Below are positions 44,305-52,500 of a DNA stretch of 64,000 nucleotides, piece by piece (the first letter of the stretch is position 1; each line of letters opens with the position of its first letter). The notes under the pieces are model-generated. The model was given only the letters and a program-made list of their open reading frames with translations, did no database searches and had not been told where the DNA came from. This DNA comes from Clostridium_AM sp900759715 (GTDB taxonomy: Bacteria; Bacillota; Clostridia; Clostridiales; Clostridiaceae), in the NCBI GenBank assembly GCA_900759715.1, contig CAAEXF010000019.1, positions 1-64,000 on the forward strand. Reading direction: 5' to 3'. The position numbers and the translations under genes were made by a program.

Positions 44305-45651
44305 TTGCGTGTAACAAATAAAATGCTTTCAAATAATTTCTTGAGTGATATGAATAGAAATCTAAATAACTTACAAACTCTTCAGAAGCAAATGACATCA
44401 GGGAAAAACTTTGCAAAACCTTCAGATGACCCATTTAATGTAGCAAGGTCAATGCAGATGCATACGTCAATAGGTGCAAATAAGCAATATAATAAAAATA
44501 TAAATAATACAATAAATTGGATGGATACTACGGATACATCATTGGGACAGTTAGGGAACGTATTTCAATCAATAAGAGAAAAATTAGTTTCAGCAGGAAA
44601 TGCAGCCTATGGTTCAGAAGAAAGAGCTAAGATAAAAGATGAAATAAACCAAAGAGTAGGACAAATTTCTCAAATATTAAATACAAGCTTTGATGGTGAA
44701 TATATATTTGGTGGAACAAGAGCTACAACGAAACCTGTAGATGCTATAACAGATTCTAAGGTTGGTTCAGTAACAAGGGATCCTAGTACTACCGGTGGTG
44801 ACGCTAGTGTATCTGGAACTTTTTATGGTTCTGGAAAAGTAACTTTTAAAATAGAAGCAGCAGCTGTAGATACGTCTACTCCACCAAAGGTTACAAAGGT
44901 AAATGTTCTAAAAAGTACAGATGGTGGAACTACTTATAAACTAGTGTCTGCACCAACAGCTAAAAGCGATGGTACCTTTGATATAGGAAATGGATTAACT
45001 TTTACAATACCACCTGATATGGGAAACAAGGCAAATGCTACGGATCCTACACAGAGAAGTACCTATACCTTTGATTGTGAATCTTCAGGTAATACAAAAC
45101 TCGTATACTTAAAAGGAGACGGAACAGAATTAGACCCTAATAGTACTGATCCAGCTTCACAAGATGCAATTCAATTGAACGCGATAAAAGCAAACAGGCA
45201 AACAGAAATTTCTCAAGGGGTGTTGGTAAAGTATAATGTTTCAGCAGAGAGCGTTATAAGCTATAAAAAGAAAGATGGAAGTGAAGATGATATAAGAAAT
45301 CTTCTTCAGAGAATAGTAAACCATCTAGATGGTAAAGATGATACTGGTAATGCAAGTGATCCAGATGCTGTAAAAAACCTAACCAATCAGGATTTAAAAG
45401 ACGTAGACGATGCAATGTCACAAATATTAAAAGTTCGCTCAGAGGTTGGTGCTATGCAAAACAGAATGGACAGTGCTAAAGATCAAAATGAGCAATCAAA
45501 TTTTGATATGACAGACATACTTTCAAAGACTGAAGATATAGATATAACTGAAAAAACTATGGAATTCGCAGTAATGCAGACGGTATACTTAGCGTCATTA
45601 CAAACTAGCGCTAAAGTGCTTCAACCGACACTTATGGACTATATGAGATAG
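44305..45651 (+). CDS. flgL: Flagellar hook-associated protein 3 (FlgL)
   Basis: A 448-aa flagellin-like junction protein: N-terminal coiled region MRVTNKMLSNNFLSDMNRNLNNLQTLQKQM with SGKNFAKPSDDP, and C-terminal FAVMQTVYLASLQTSAKVLQPTLMDYM. It is about 150 aa longer than typical FlgL because of an inserted beta-rich domain (about residues 155-335, Thr/Ser/Asp-rich). TTG start with AGAGGTG upstream. Confidence 0.92.
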   Translation: MRVTNKMLSNNFLSDMNRNLNNLQTLQKQMTSGKNFAKPSDDPFNVARSMQMHTSIGANKQYNKNINNTINWMDTTDTSLGQLGNVFQSIREKLVSAGNAAYGSEERAKIKDEINQRVGQISQILNTSFDGEYIFGGTRATTKPVDAITDSKVGSVTRDPSTTGGDASVSGTFYGSGKVTFKIEAAAVDTSTPPKVTKVNVLKSTDGGTTYKLVSAPTAKSDGTFDIGNGLTFTIPPDMGNKANATDPTQRSTYTFDCESSGNTKLVYLKGDGTELDPNSTDPASQDAIQLNAIKANRQTEISQGVLVKYNVSAESVISYKKKDGSEDDIRNLLQRIVNHLDGKDDTGNASDPDAVKNLTNQDLKDVDDAMSQILKVRSEVGAMQNRMDSAKDQNEQSNFDMTDILSKTEDIDITEKTMEFAVMQTVYLASLQTSAKVLQPTLMDYMR

Positions 45652-45662
45652 GCAAATAGAAG

Positions 45663-45725
45663 GATAGTGGAGAGCTAATGGTTTATTTTTCACTGTCAAC
45701 TCTCAATTGTCAACTGTCCACTGAA
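45663..45725. repeat. Heptamer-unit repeat remnant, copy I
   Basis: A short, worn copy: AGTGGAGAG on the left and CACTGTCAACTCTCAATTG plus TCAACTGTCCACTG on the right, still in 7-nt register, with the core nearly gone. It lies between flgL and fliW. Confidence 0.5.
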
Positions 45726-45742
45726 AAAAGGGGTTGTTAAGT

Positions 45743-46168
45743 ATGAAATTAAATACAAAGTGTCATGGTGTAAAAGAATATGAAGAAAAAGATATAGTAG
45801 AATTTAAAAAAGGACTTCCTGGTTTTGGGAATTTAAAAAAGTTTATTTTGTTTCCTGTAGAGGAAAATGAGGTCTTCAGCATACTCCACTCTGTGGAAGA
45901 TGAGGATATAGGTATTGTAGTAGTTTCTCCTTTTCTTTTTATAAAAGATTATGAATTTAATTTAAAAGAAGAAAAAGCAAAAGAGCTTGAAGTGGAAGGT
46001 CATGAAGATGTATTTATTTTAAATACAGTAACATTAAATTCAAAAATTGAAGATATAACAATAAATTTAAAAGCTCCAATTGTAATTAATATAAACAAGA
46101 ATTTAGGGGAACAAATAATACTAGATAACCCTAATTATGCTATTAAACATCCGTTATTTGGCGCATAA
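45743..46168 (+). CDS. fliW: Flagellar assembly factor FliW
   Basis: A 141-aa FliW, which binds flagellin when it accumulates and otherwise sequesters CsrA. Pattern: IVEFKKGLPGFGNLKKFILFP, then VVSPFLFIKDYEF, LNTVTLNSKIEDITINLKAPIVIN and the end LDNPNYAIKHPLF. ATG 45743 has AAAAGGGG about 8 nt upstream; the in-frame TTG 45734 overlaps that site. csrA follows, and the flagellin leader carries CsrA-type sites, so the FliW-CsrA-Hag loop is complete in this window. Confidence 0.93.
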   Translation: MKLNTKCHGVKEYEEKDIVEFKKGLPGFGNLKKFILFPVEENEVFSILHSVEDEDIGIVVVSPFLFIKDYEFNLKEEKAKELEVEGHEDVFILNTVTLNSKIEDITINLKAPIVININKNLGEQIILDNPNYAIKHPLFGA

Positions 46169-46221
46169 TTATTTAGTAATTATATAGTTGGAGACGTTAG
46201 ACCTGCTAAGGAGATGATAAA

Positions 46222-46437
46222 ATGTTAGTAATTAGCAGAAAAAAAGGCGAGTCACTGCTTATAGGCGAAGACATAGAAATAACTGTAGTAAAAGTAGATG
46301 ATGGTTCTGTAAAACTTTCTATATCTGCACCTAAATCTGTAACGATTTTAAGAAAAGAGTTGTATAAAGAAGTAGAAGAAGAAAATAAAAATGCAGCTGC
46401 TGCAGATATGAGTGTTTTAAAGAACATAAAAAAATAG
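46222..46437 (+). CDS. csrA: Translational regulator CsrA
   Basis: A 71-aa RNA-binding dimer protein that blocks flagellin translation. The N-terminus MLVISRKKGESLLIG and core IEITVVKVDDGSVKLSISAP match the family, and the C-terminal helix LRKELYKEVEEENK is the part where FliW binds. AAGGAGATG ribosome site; 53 bp after fliW. Confidence 0.95.
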   Translation: MLVISRKKGESLLIGEDIEITVVKVDDGSVKLSISAPKSVTILRKELYKEVEEENKNAAAADMSVLKNIKK

Positions 46438-46532
46438 ATAAGTTGCTTTTTTTTACTGTAAGCTTTGGAAAAATGCTTTCTAATGTTATTAATACAATCA
46501 AAATTTAAAGATTTTTAGAAGGAGTGTATAGC

Positions 46533-46907
46533 ATGGAAGTTAAAAATGTTAGTCAGGGAGGACAAACATCTTTAGATTTTAATTACGGATCAGTAGACAC
46601 TATACAAAATATAAATAATCATCAGCAAAATACTGATTCTAAAAATATTGAGAATAATAGTAATAGTGAAGTGAAAAAAGTAAGCGTGAAGGATATAGAA
46701 AAAGCTGTAGATAAATTAAATAAGCTTTTTGAAGACAAGGCTACTCATGTTGAATATGAGGTGTATGGGAAGCATAGAGATATAACCATCAAAATTATCG
46801 ATAATGATACTAAAAAAGTTATAAAGGAAGTTCCACCAAAGAAGATAATTGACATGGTAAATAAACTTTGCGAATTAGCAGGTGTATTTGTGGATGATAA
46901 GGCTTAA
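46533..46907 (+). CDS. flaG: FlaG family protein
   Basis: A 124-aa protein of the FlaG/YvyC type, found beside fliD and thought to influence filament length. A poorly conserved Asn/Gln-rich N-terminus (about 1-50) is followed by the domain DIEKAVDKLNKLFEDKATHVEYEVYGKHRDITIKIID...VIKEVPPKKIIDMVNKLCELAG, with the signature EVPP. ATG 46533 has AGAAGGAG upstream. Confidence 0.87.
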   Translation: MEVKNVSQGGQTSLDFNYGSVDTIQNINNHQQNTDSKNIENNSNSEVKKVSVKDIEKAVDKLNKLFEDKATHVEYEVYGKHRDITIKIIDNDTKKVIKEVPPKKIIDMVNKLCELAGVFVDDKA

Positions 46908-46930
46908 TTAGCTTAATTGGGGGTGTTTTT

Positions 46931-47233
46931 ATGGAATTTAGACTAAATAAAATAGACCCTGAAGTGAGAAATAGAGTTAAGGAAACTACAAGTGCTGGAA
47001 AAGTTCATACTAAAAGTGGAATAGTAATAAATAAGGACAATCAAAACAAAAAAAATAAAAATGGAGAAAGTTTTGATTCTGAATTAGAAAAACAAGTAAA
47101 GAAAAAAGAGAAAAAGAAATTATCTGTAGATGCAATAAAGGTACAGGAAGTAGAGGTTCCGGCCTACAAAGAGGAACTGGATAACGAAGCAAAAGATGAA
47201 ACAGCAGGTTATATTTTAGATGTAAGAAGGTAA
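46931..47233 (+). CDS. Hypothetical small, highly charged flagellar-operon protein
   Basis: A 100-aa protein I do not recognise. It is Lys/Glu/Asn-rich with no membrane segment or cysteine. A central basic run (KKKEKKK, about residues 57-64) sits between acidic stretches, and the N-terminus (MEFRLNKIDPEVRNRVKETT) looks helical. TTGGGGGTG precedes the ATG. It is 23 bp behind flaG and followed by a terminator, so it is the last gene of the fliW-csrA-flaG unit. Partly unfolded by composition; a chaperone, anchor or export-related role is only a guess from context. Confidence 0.7.
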   Translation: MEFRLNKIDPEVRNRVKETTSAGKVHTKSGIVINKDNQNKKNKNGESFDSELEKQVKKKEKKKLSVDAIKVQEVEVPAYKEELDNEAKDETAGYILDVRR

Positions 47234-47239
47234 TTGCTA

Positions 47240-47288
47240 GAGAATTAAGATTTATTTAATATAATAAATCTTAATTCTCAATTTTTTC
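47240..47288 (+). terminator. Terminator before the fliS promoter
   Basis: GAGAATTAAGATTTA (47240-47254) pairs perfectly with TAAATCTTAATTCTC (47265-47279), followed by AATTTTTT. It ends the fliW-csrA-flaG-unknown unit immediately upstream of the fliS promoter. Confidence 0.85.
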
Positions 47289-47289
47289 T

Positions 47290-47316
47290 TAAATAAAGTA
47301 AAATTACATACGATAA
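47290..47316 (+). promoter_or_regulatory. Sigma-28 promoter of fliS-fliD-fliT
   Basis: TAAA (47290-47293), exactly 15 nt, then TACGATAA (47309-47316). The -10 box is identical to that of the flagellin promoter. The leader to fliS is then about 120 nt and consists of repeat copy J. Confidence 0.8.
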
Positions 47317-47423
47317 TTAAATTAAGAATTAAGGGTGAAGAGTGAAAAGTGAAGGAAGCTAATTTAAACGTAGTTAAAAATAACTTCATTAACTTTAAAT
47401 TTTCAACTCTCAACTCTCAACTT
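47317..47423. repeat. Heptamer-armed inverted repeat, copy J
   Basis: Left arm AATTAAG, AATTAAG, GGTGAAG, AGTGAAA, AGTGAAG in perfect 7-nt steps. The right arm is TTTTCAACTCTCAACTCTCAACTT. A central hairpin involves AATTTAAACG...AACTTTAAATT. It begins directly at the sigma-28 -10 box, so it should be the 5' untranslated region of fliS. Confidence 0.65.
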
Positions 47424-47445
47424 AAAAAAAGGGAGTGTTTAATAT

Positions 47446-47832
47446 ATGTATGCACAAAGCGCATATAATGCATATAAAACAAATAGTGTAAACTACGCAT
47501 CAAAAGAACAATTATTACTTATGTTACTAGATGGAGCAGTAAAGTTTGCTAAAGTAGGTAGACAAGCTATAATTGACAAGGATATAAAAAAATCACATGA
47601 AAATATAATAAAAACTCAAAATATATTTTATGAGCTTATGGCGACACTTGATGCTGCTAAAGGTGGAGAGTGGACTAATTCTCTTATGAATATATATGAT
47701 TTTATAGTGAGAAGACTTACAGATGCGAATATAAAGAAAGATGCTGCAATAATGGACGAGGTTATTCCTCTAATAGAGGATGTAAGAGATACTTGGAATC
47801 AGGCTTATAAGATATCAAAGGGATCAAAGTAG
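47446..47832 (+). CDS. fliS: Flagellin export chaperone FliS
   Basis: A 128-aa helical chaperone that binds the flagellin C-terminus and prevents premature polymerisation. Family pattern: YAQSAYNAYKTNSVNYASKEQLLLMLLDGAVKFAK, then AIIDKDIKKSHENIIKTQNIFYELMATLD and NIYDFIVRRLTDANIKKD. It is transcribed from the sigma-28 promoter at 47290, and fliD follows after 50 bp. Confidence 0.95.
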   Translation: MYAQSAYNAYKTNSVNYASKEQLLLMLLDGAVKFAKVGRQAIIDKDIKKSHENIIKTQNIFYELMATLDAAKGGEWTNSLMNIYDFIVRRLTDANIKKDAAIMDEVIPLIEDVRDTWNQAYKISKGSK

Positions 47833-47882
47833 TAATTGATTAAGATTTAAGTAAATATTAATCGGAAAGTGGGGATATAAAA

Positions 47883-50384
47883 ATGAGTGATATAAGTTCA
47901 GTAAGTAGTAGACTTAGAATTACGGGTTTGGCAACAGGTATGGATGTAGATTCAATGGTTAAGAAGCTTATGGCTGCAGAAAGATTGAAACAGGATAAGC
48001 TTAAACAGCAGCAAACTTACCTTCAATGGACTCAGGATGCTTACAGAGATCAAATAAACACTTTAAAAGCTTTTTCTAGTAAGAATTTTGATATATTAAG
48101 CTCAAACTCTATACTAAATGAAAATACATTTTCAGGATTTGATACAAGTGTTAATTCTGGAACTAGTGTATTAGCTAAAGCAGGTTCAGGTGCTACTGCT
48201 GGAAACTATAAAATAAATGTTATTAACATGGCTACTAATGCCAGCAAAGTTGGTACAACTATTGTTAATTCCAAAACAATGGCAACAGGTACACCACCAA
48301 TTACTATTAATGCAGGAAATAACGATGAGCTTATGATTACAGTTGGAGGCAATACTAAAACAATCAATATAGCAGAGGGTTCTTATAATACATCTTCATT
48401 TGCTTCTGCTGTGAATTCAAAGATAGCTGCAGATGCGGATTTAAAAGATAATGTAAGAGCAGTAGTAGATTCTACAGGTAAAAATATAAAATTTGAATCA
48501 ATATTAAAAATAAGTACAGGAGATGCTGCAAAAACATTTACTATAGATTTAGGAGATGGAAGTGGTGCAAAAACTATAACTTTAGGTGATGGAACTTATT
48601 CAATGAGTTCATTGGCCGCACAAATTAATAGTAAACTATCTGCTGCAGGAGTAGATGCAGATAAATTTAAAGCTGTAGTTTCAGACAGTGGAAACGGGAT
48701 TAAATTTAACAATACTTATACAAGCGACGTTACTGTAGATGGAACTTCAGTGACATCAGGAAGTACATCAGATGTTGTAGATAAATATAAAAAAGATTTT
48801 TCTTTATCTACCACTCAAAGTAATATAGGAAATATAGATGCAGCAACTAGTACTGTATCATATAATAAAGTGCTATCTTCTGCTTTTGGGAATAATTCAT
48901 TAAGCATAAAAATTGGCAACAGCTCTGCTGAGACCTTAAATTTATTTGATCCAACAGACCATACAAGTGCACTTGATATACCGTATAACTCTACAGATTC
49001 TGATGCCTGGGATAAGGTTATAAATTCAATTAATTATGCAATTTCAAACAATGCAAATTTAAATGGTAAGGTATCCGCTGAAAAATCTGCTGATGGGACA
49101 GGAATTGTGTTTAAATCAACGGTGTCAGATCAAATAAATGTAAGCGGAAGTGCATCAACGGCTCTTGGCTTTGGCACTAGTGTAAACTTATCTATGGACT
49201 TAAATGAGAAAGCAGCAAATATTTTGGGGGCAGGAGATATAAGTTTTAAAATTAATAATACTACATTTAATTATAGTTTAGGTGGAGCAGATTCATCAAA
49301 AACTTTAAATAGTATTATAAGCGATATTGAAGCAAAAGAAAATGTGGATGTAAGCTATAGTCAGCTTACAAAACGTTTTTCCATAACATCCAAAACTACA
49401 GGGGCTGCGCAGACTATATCAGCTTCAGACACTACAGGAAGCTTTATAACATCATTATTTGGAGGAGATGTGAACGCTACTGGAACAGATGCTCAAGTTG
49501 AAATTACTGAACCAGGCCAACCAAAGACAACAGTATATCAGGCCTCCAATGATTTTGCAGTTGATGGCATTTCATACAGCCTAAAAGACATAGGAGAGAC
49601 AAGCTTTACTACAGGAGGAAATCCAAGTAAAATAGTAGATAAGGTTAAAGATTTTATAAATCAATACAATTCACTTATTCAAGGTATAAATGACAAAATA
49701 AGTGAAAAGAAACAGTACACTTATAAACCTTTAACAGATGACCAAAAAGCAGATATGAAGGATGACGATATAAAAAAATGGGAAGATAAAGCTAAGCAGG
49801 GAATAATCTCTAATGATGCTGACCTAGAATCAATGCTTAGTAAGATGAGAATGTCATTTTATGATGCGGTGAAGGATGCTGGTATTTCACTTAATGACAT
49901 AGGATTATCAACAACTAATGATATGTCTAAGAGCGGACAAATAGTTATTGATGAGGAGAAGTTGAAAGCTGCAATACAAAACAATCCAGATAAAGTTGTG
50001 AATATATTTATTAAAAAATCAAATTCTCAATCTAGATATATAGCTAACGATTCAAAGGATGTTAATGCTCCAGCAAATAGACAAACGAGATATAATGAAG
50101 AAGGTATATTCCAAAGATTAAATGATATAATGCAGGATTATACTAGAACCTTTAATGGTAAAGGTACACTTATAAAAAGAGCTGGTATAAAGGGAGACTC
50201 TACAGAATATAATAATATCTTTACAGATAGAATTAAGGAAAAATTAACTGCAATATCAGATATGGAGAAAGCATTACAGGTAAAAGAAGAAAACTATTAT
50301 AAAAAGTTTTCTGCTCTTGAAACAGCTATGAACCAGATGAATTCACAGCAGGCATGGTTAGCTCAGCAGCTCGGAAGTAAATAG
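47883..50384 (+). CDS. fliD: Flagellar filament cap protein FliD
   Basis: An 833-aa cap protein, far longer than the usual 450-600 aa. Conserved N-terminus RITGLATGMDVDSMVKKLMAAER and C-terminal coiled part (about 590-833: KVKDFINQYNSLIQGINDKI ... GISLNDIGLSTTND). The middle contains three or four Flagellin-IN-like repeats, about 90 residues each (pattern TINAGNNDELMITVGG, TIDLGDGSGAKTITLGDGTY, LSIKIGNSSAETLNL, each ending near IKF or IVFKS). It caps the growing filament and may serve as an adhesin. Confidence 0.93.
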   Translation: MSDISSVSSRLRITGLATGMDVDSMVKKLMAAERLKQDKLKQQQTYLQWTQDAYRDQINTLKAFSSKNFDILSSNSILNENTFSGFDTSVNSGTSVLAKAGSGATAGNYKINVINMATNASKVGTTIVNSKTMATGTPPITINAGNNDELMITVGGNTKTINIAEGSYNTSSFASAVNSKIAADADLKDNVRAVVDSTGKNIKFESILKISTGDAAKTFTIDLGDGSGAKTITLGDGTYSMSSLAAQINSKLSAAGVDADKFKAVVSDSGNGIKFNNTYTSDVTVDGTSVTSGSTSDVVDKYKKDFSLSTTQSNIGNIDAATSTVSYNKVLSSAFGNNSLSIKIGNSSAETLNLFDPTDHTSALDIPYNSTDSDAWDKVINSINYAISNNANLNGKVSAEKSADGTGIVFKSTVSDQINVSGSASTALGFGTSVNLSMDLNEKAANILGAGDISFKINNTTFNYSLGGADSSKTLNSIISDIEAKENVDVSYSQLTKRFSITSKTTGAAQTISASDTTGSFITSLFGGDVNATGTDAQVEITEPGQPKTTVYQASNDFAVDGISYSLKDIGETSFTTGGNPSKIVDKVKDFINQYNSLIQGINDKISEKKQYTYKPLTDDQKADMKDDDIKKWEDKAKQGIISNDADLESMLSKMRMSFYDAVKDAGISLNDIGLSTTNDMSKSGQIVIDEEKLKAAIQNNPDKVVNIFIKKSNSQSRYIANDSKDVNAPANRQTRYNEEGIFQRLNDIMQDYTRTFNGKGTLIKRAGIKGDSTEYNNIFTDRIKEKLTAISDMEKALQVKEENYYKKFSALETAMNQMNSQQAWLAQQLGSK

Positions 50385-50392
50385 GTGTCACT

Positions 50393-50740
50393 ATGGAAAA
50401 TATAGAGCTAAAAAAACAGCTTGAAACTTATAATGCAGATACTCTAAGGCTTATAGAAAGTCTTGAAAAAGAAGATTATGATGCTCTTGAAGGGATACTT
50501 AATAAAAGACAGCAAACTATAGACAGTATTAGCAAATTAGACTATACAGAGCAGGAATTTTCAGAAATTGCAGAAGAGCTCCAAATATTAGTATCTCAAA
50601 AAAAGCTTTCAGAATTAATGCTAAAAAAAAGAGAAAGCGTAAGAGAAGAGATAAATAAAATATCAAATGCTAAAAATGCCAGAAACATGTACAACAAAGG
50701 AATATATAGCAGCTCAAGGATGTTTAACAAAATTATATGA
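50393..50740 (+). CDS. fliT: FliT-like flagellar chaperone
   Basis: A 115-aa all-helical protein directly after fliD (8 bp), the standard place for FliT, the FliD export chaperone. Features are LKKQLETYNADTLRLIESLEKEDYDALEGILNKRQQTIDSISKLD and a C-terminal KKRESVREEINKI. Sequence conservation in FliT is low, so position carries much of the call. A terminator follows. Confidence 0.75.
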   Translation: MENIELKKQLETYNADTLRLIESLEKEDYDALEGILNKRQQTIDSISKLDYTEQEFSEIAEELQILVSQKKLSELMLKKRESVREEINKISNAKNARNMYNKGIYSSSRMFNKII

Positions 50741-50752
50741 TAAGTGATAAAT

Positions 50753-50781
50753 AAAAACGAGGTTTTGGCCTCGTTTTTTTG
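50753..50781 (+). terminator. Terminator after fliT
   Basis: AAAAACGAGG (50753-50762) pairs with CCTCGTTTTT (50769-50778) over loop TTTTGG, with a seven-base T-run. It separates the cap operon from the DUF1659 cassette. Confidence 0.9.
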
Positions 50782-50832
50782 TCACCTTTTTTAAAAATAC
50801 AGGTATATATTAGGTGAAAGGGGTTGATAAAT

Positions 50833-51057
50833 ATGGCAGCTATAGCAACAAAGTTAAACAGCACACTAGTCATTAAGTACAAGGATGGTGTTGATCAAAA
50901 GGGAAAGGAGATAATTAAAAAACAGAGATTTGCAAAAATAAAACCTGCAGCAACAGAACAAGCAGTATATGACACAGCACTAGAAATAGAAAAGCTTCTA
51001 GGAAAAACACTAGATGAAGTGCTTAGAGAAGATCAAAGTGGAATAATGAACGCCTAA
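50833..51057 (+). CDS. DUF1659 protein
   Basis: A 74-aa protein matching DUF1659: LVIKYKDGVDQKGKEIIKKQRFAKIKPAATEQAVYDTALEIEKLL. Predicted beta-beta-alpha with a C-terminal helix; no signal peptide or membrane segment. The family has no known function, but it recurs with DUF2922 and YvrJ genes in Firmicutes, as here. ATG 50833 has GAAAGGGG upstream; the in-frame TTG 50824 overlaps it. Confidence 0.82.
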   Translation: MAAIATKLNSTLVIKYKDGVDQKGKEIIKKQRFAKIKPAATEQAVYDTALEIEKLLGKTLDEVLREDQSGIMNA

Positions 51058-51060
51058 CTG

Positions 51061-51112
51061 AGTTAAGAGTTGAGAATTAAGAGCGAAGAGTTATAGACGC
51101 TTTTCTCAACTA
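51061..51112. repeat. Heptamer-unit repeat remnant, copy K
   Basis: GTTAAGA, GTTGAGA, ATTAAGA, GCGAAGA, GTTATAG in 7-nt register, then a partial right arm (TTCTCAACT). It lies between the DUF1659 and DUF2922 genes. Confidence 0.55.
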
Positions 51113-51159
51113 TATTCTTTAGGGCAAAATCAAAAAAGAAATAACGGGGGGATATGACT

Positions 51160-51378
51160 ATGAGTAAAACATTAGTTATGAATTTTTTAAATGAAGAGGG
51201 GAAGAAGACTTCTATAAGGGTCAATAATGTAAAGGAAGGTGTAACAGAAGCAGAAGTCAAGGATGCTATGGATGTTATAATTGCAAAAAACATATTTGTA
51301 AGCTCCGGTGGAGACTTAAAGTCAAAAGATTCTGCTCAATTAATTGACAAAACAACTTCAGATTTTGAAGTAAAATAA
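51160..51378 (+). CDS. DUF2922 protein
   Basis: A 72-aa protein matching DUF2922: LVMNFLNEEGKKTSIRVNNVKEGVTEAEVKDAMDVIIAKNIFVSSGGDLKSKDSAQLID. Its strand-turn-strand then helix outline is similar to the neighbouring DUF1659 protein, so the two may be distant relatives. Function unknown. ATG 51160 is chosen because CGGGGGG is 8 nt upstream; ATG 51154 is only 2 nt from it. A terminator hairpin follows. Confidence 0.82.
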   Translation: MSKTLVMNFLNEEGKKTSIRVNNVKEGVTEAEVKDAMDVIIAKNIFVSSGGDLKSKDSAQLIDKTTSDFEVK

Positions 51379-51391
51379 TATATACTAAATA

Positions 51392-51430
51392 AAAAATGAA
51401 TAGTAAGCTTCAAGCTTGCTATTCATTTTT
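51392..51430 (+). terminator. Terminator after the DUF2922 gene
   Basis: AAAAATGAATAGTAAGC (51392-51408) pairs with GCTTGCTATTCATTTTT (51414-51430), with one G-U pair, over a 5-nt loop. A 17-bp stem ending in a T-run. Confidence 0.88.
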
Positions 51431-51464
51431 ACTGTATTCTACACAAATATAAGGAGTTGTGTAT

Positions 51465-51620
51465 ATGAACTCAGATTTGTTAAATATGGTTGGAAATGTA
51501 GGCTTTCCAATAGCTGTATCCGTATATCTCCTTGTACGGTTAGAAAGCAAATTGGAAGTACTTACTACAAGTATAAACAATTTATCGATGGTTATAAATA
51601 ACAGCTCAAGAGAGAAATAG
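51465..51620 (+). CDS. YvrJ family small membrane protein
   Basis: A 51-aa protein. It begins MNSDLLNMVGNVGFPIAVSV, with one hydrophobic segment (about residues 8-25) ending YLLVRLESKLE, then a short amphipathic helix (VLTTSINNLSMVIN). That is the YvrJ pattern, and the layout (short N-out or holin-like segment, charged helix) also resembles BhlA/UviB-type holin-like proteins. AAGGAG lies 8 nt upstream of the ATG. Perfect terminator at the stop. Function unknown. Confidence 0.82.
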   Translation: MNSDLLNMVGNVGFPIAVSVYLLVRLESKLEVLTTSINNLSMVINNSSREK

Positions 51621-51653
51621 GGTAGAACTTTTAAAAGTTCTACCCTATTTTTG
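51617..51653 (+). terminator. Terminator after the YvrJ gene
   Basis: A perfect 16-bp inverted repeat (51617-51632 and 51633-51648, ATAGGGTAGAACTTTT type) starts inside the stop codon and is followed by TTTTG. Confidence 0.9.
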
Positions 51654-51860
51654 TTAATACAACAAAAATAGATTTATATCGCAAATTCCAGCAGATACTT
51701 GAAGAAAAATGTAATACAATTATTGAGAAAAATTTTATGAAAATTGCAACAAAATAATTGCGAATTGGATATGTATAGTAGATAAAAAATTTTTTTATCT
51801 TAAAAACTTTTAGCTATTACATATTTAGCATAAAACTAGACGAAAAGGAGAGGTTAATTA

Positions 51861-52484
51861 ATGGAAAACAACAAAACAAGGTTACAAAAACTAATTGAGG
51901 ATTTAGAAAACAAAAAATACGAAGCCTATGTTGAAGTACACGGAATGTTTAAAAGTTACAGTAACAGCATTTATGAAAGATATATAGGTAAAAGGTATGG
52001 TAATAAGTATAAGTTTGAGTATATTAGCAGAGTGGAAGATGAAATTATTAATGGAGCTCATGATTTTAATGGAGCAGAGGATAAGCAATTTTATTCTTAT
52101 GTGAACACACGCATAAAAAACTGTTGCTTAAAATTTTTGAGAGATTATATTAAGCCGTCATATCAAGTAGTTTCACTAAATGAATATTGTAAAGGTACAA
52201 GCATTACAAAATACTCATCAGATATAATCCAAGTTGAAGAATATGTGACGGTTAAAATTACTAATGAAGAGTTAATATATAAAGAACTTATGCCAATGCT
52301 CAGCAGAGAGGAAAGAGATGCCATTAAATGCAGACTAGATGAAAATGAGACAATTGAGGAATATGCCAAAAGAAAGAACTGTAAGGAAGTAACGGTAAGA
52401 TCTTATATGAGCAAAACTGTTAAAAAACTTAGAAATAGTTCAAATAAAGATGAGCTAGCTAAAAAGTATATGATAAAATTTTAG
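51861..52484 (+). CDS. Divergent sigma-70 family protein (first of pair)
   Basis: A 207-aa protein. The N-terminal half has a weak region-2-like segment (FYSYVNTRIKNCCLKFLRDYIKPSYQVVSL, about 80-110). The C-terminal quarter is a clear region 4 helix-turn-helix (LMPMLSREERDAIKCRLDENETIEEYAKRKNCKEVTVRSYMSKTVKKLR). Region 1 and a classical RpoD core are lacking. AAGGAGAGG ribosome site. It lies 240 bp after the YvrJ gene and 16 bp before a second sigma-like gene. The two may act together or as alternatives, compare the split SigO/RsoA pair of Bacillus. The target promoters are unknown. Confidence 0.75.
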   Translation: MENNKTRLQKLIEDLENKKYEAYVEVHGMFKSYSNSIYERYIGKRYGNKYKFEYISRVEDEIINGAHDFNGAEDKQFYSYVNTRIKNCCLKFLRDYIKPSYQVVSLNEYCKGTSITKYSSDIIQVEEYVTVKITNEELIYKELMPMLSREERDAIKCRLDENETIEEYAKRKNCKEVTVRSYMSKTVKKLRNSSNKDELAKKYMIKF

Positions 52485-52500
52485 TTTTGGAGGGATTTCT

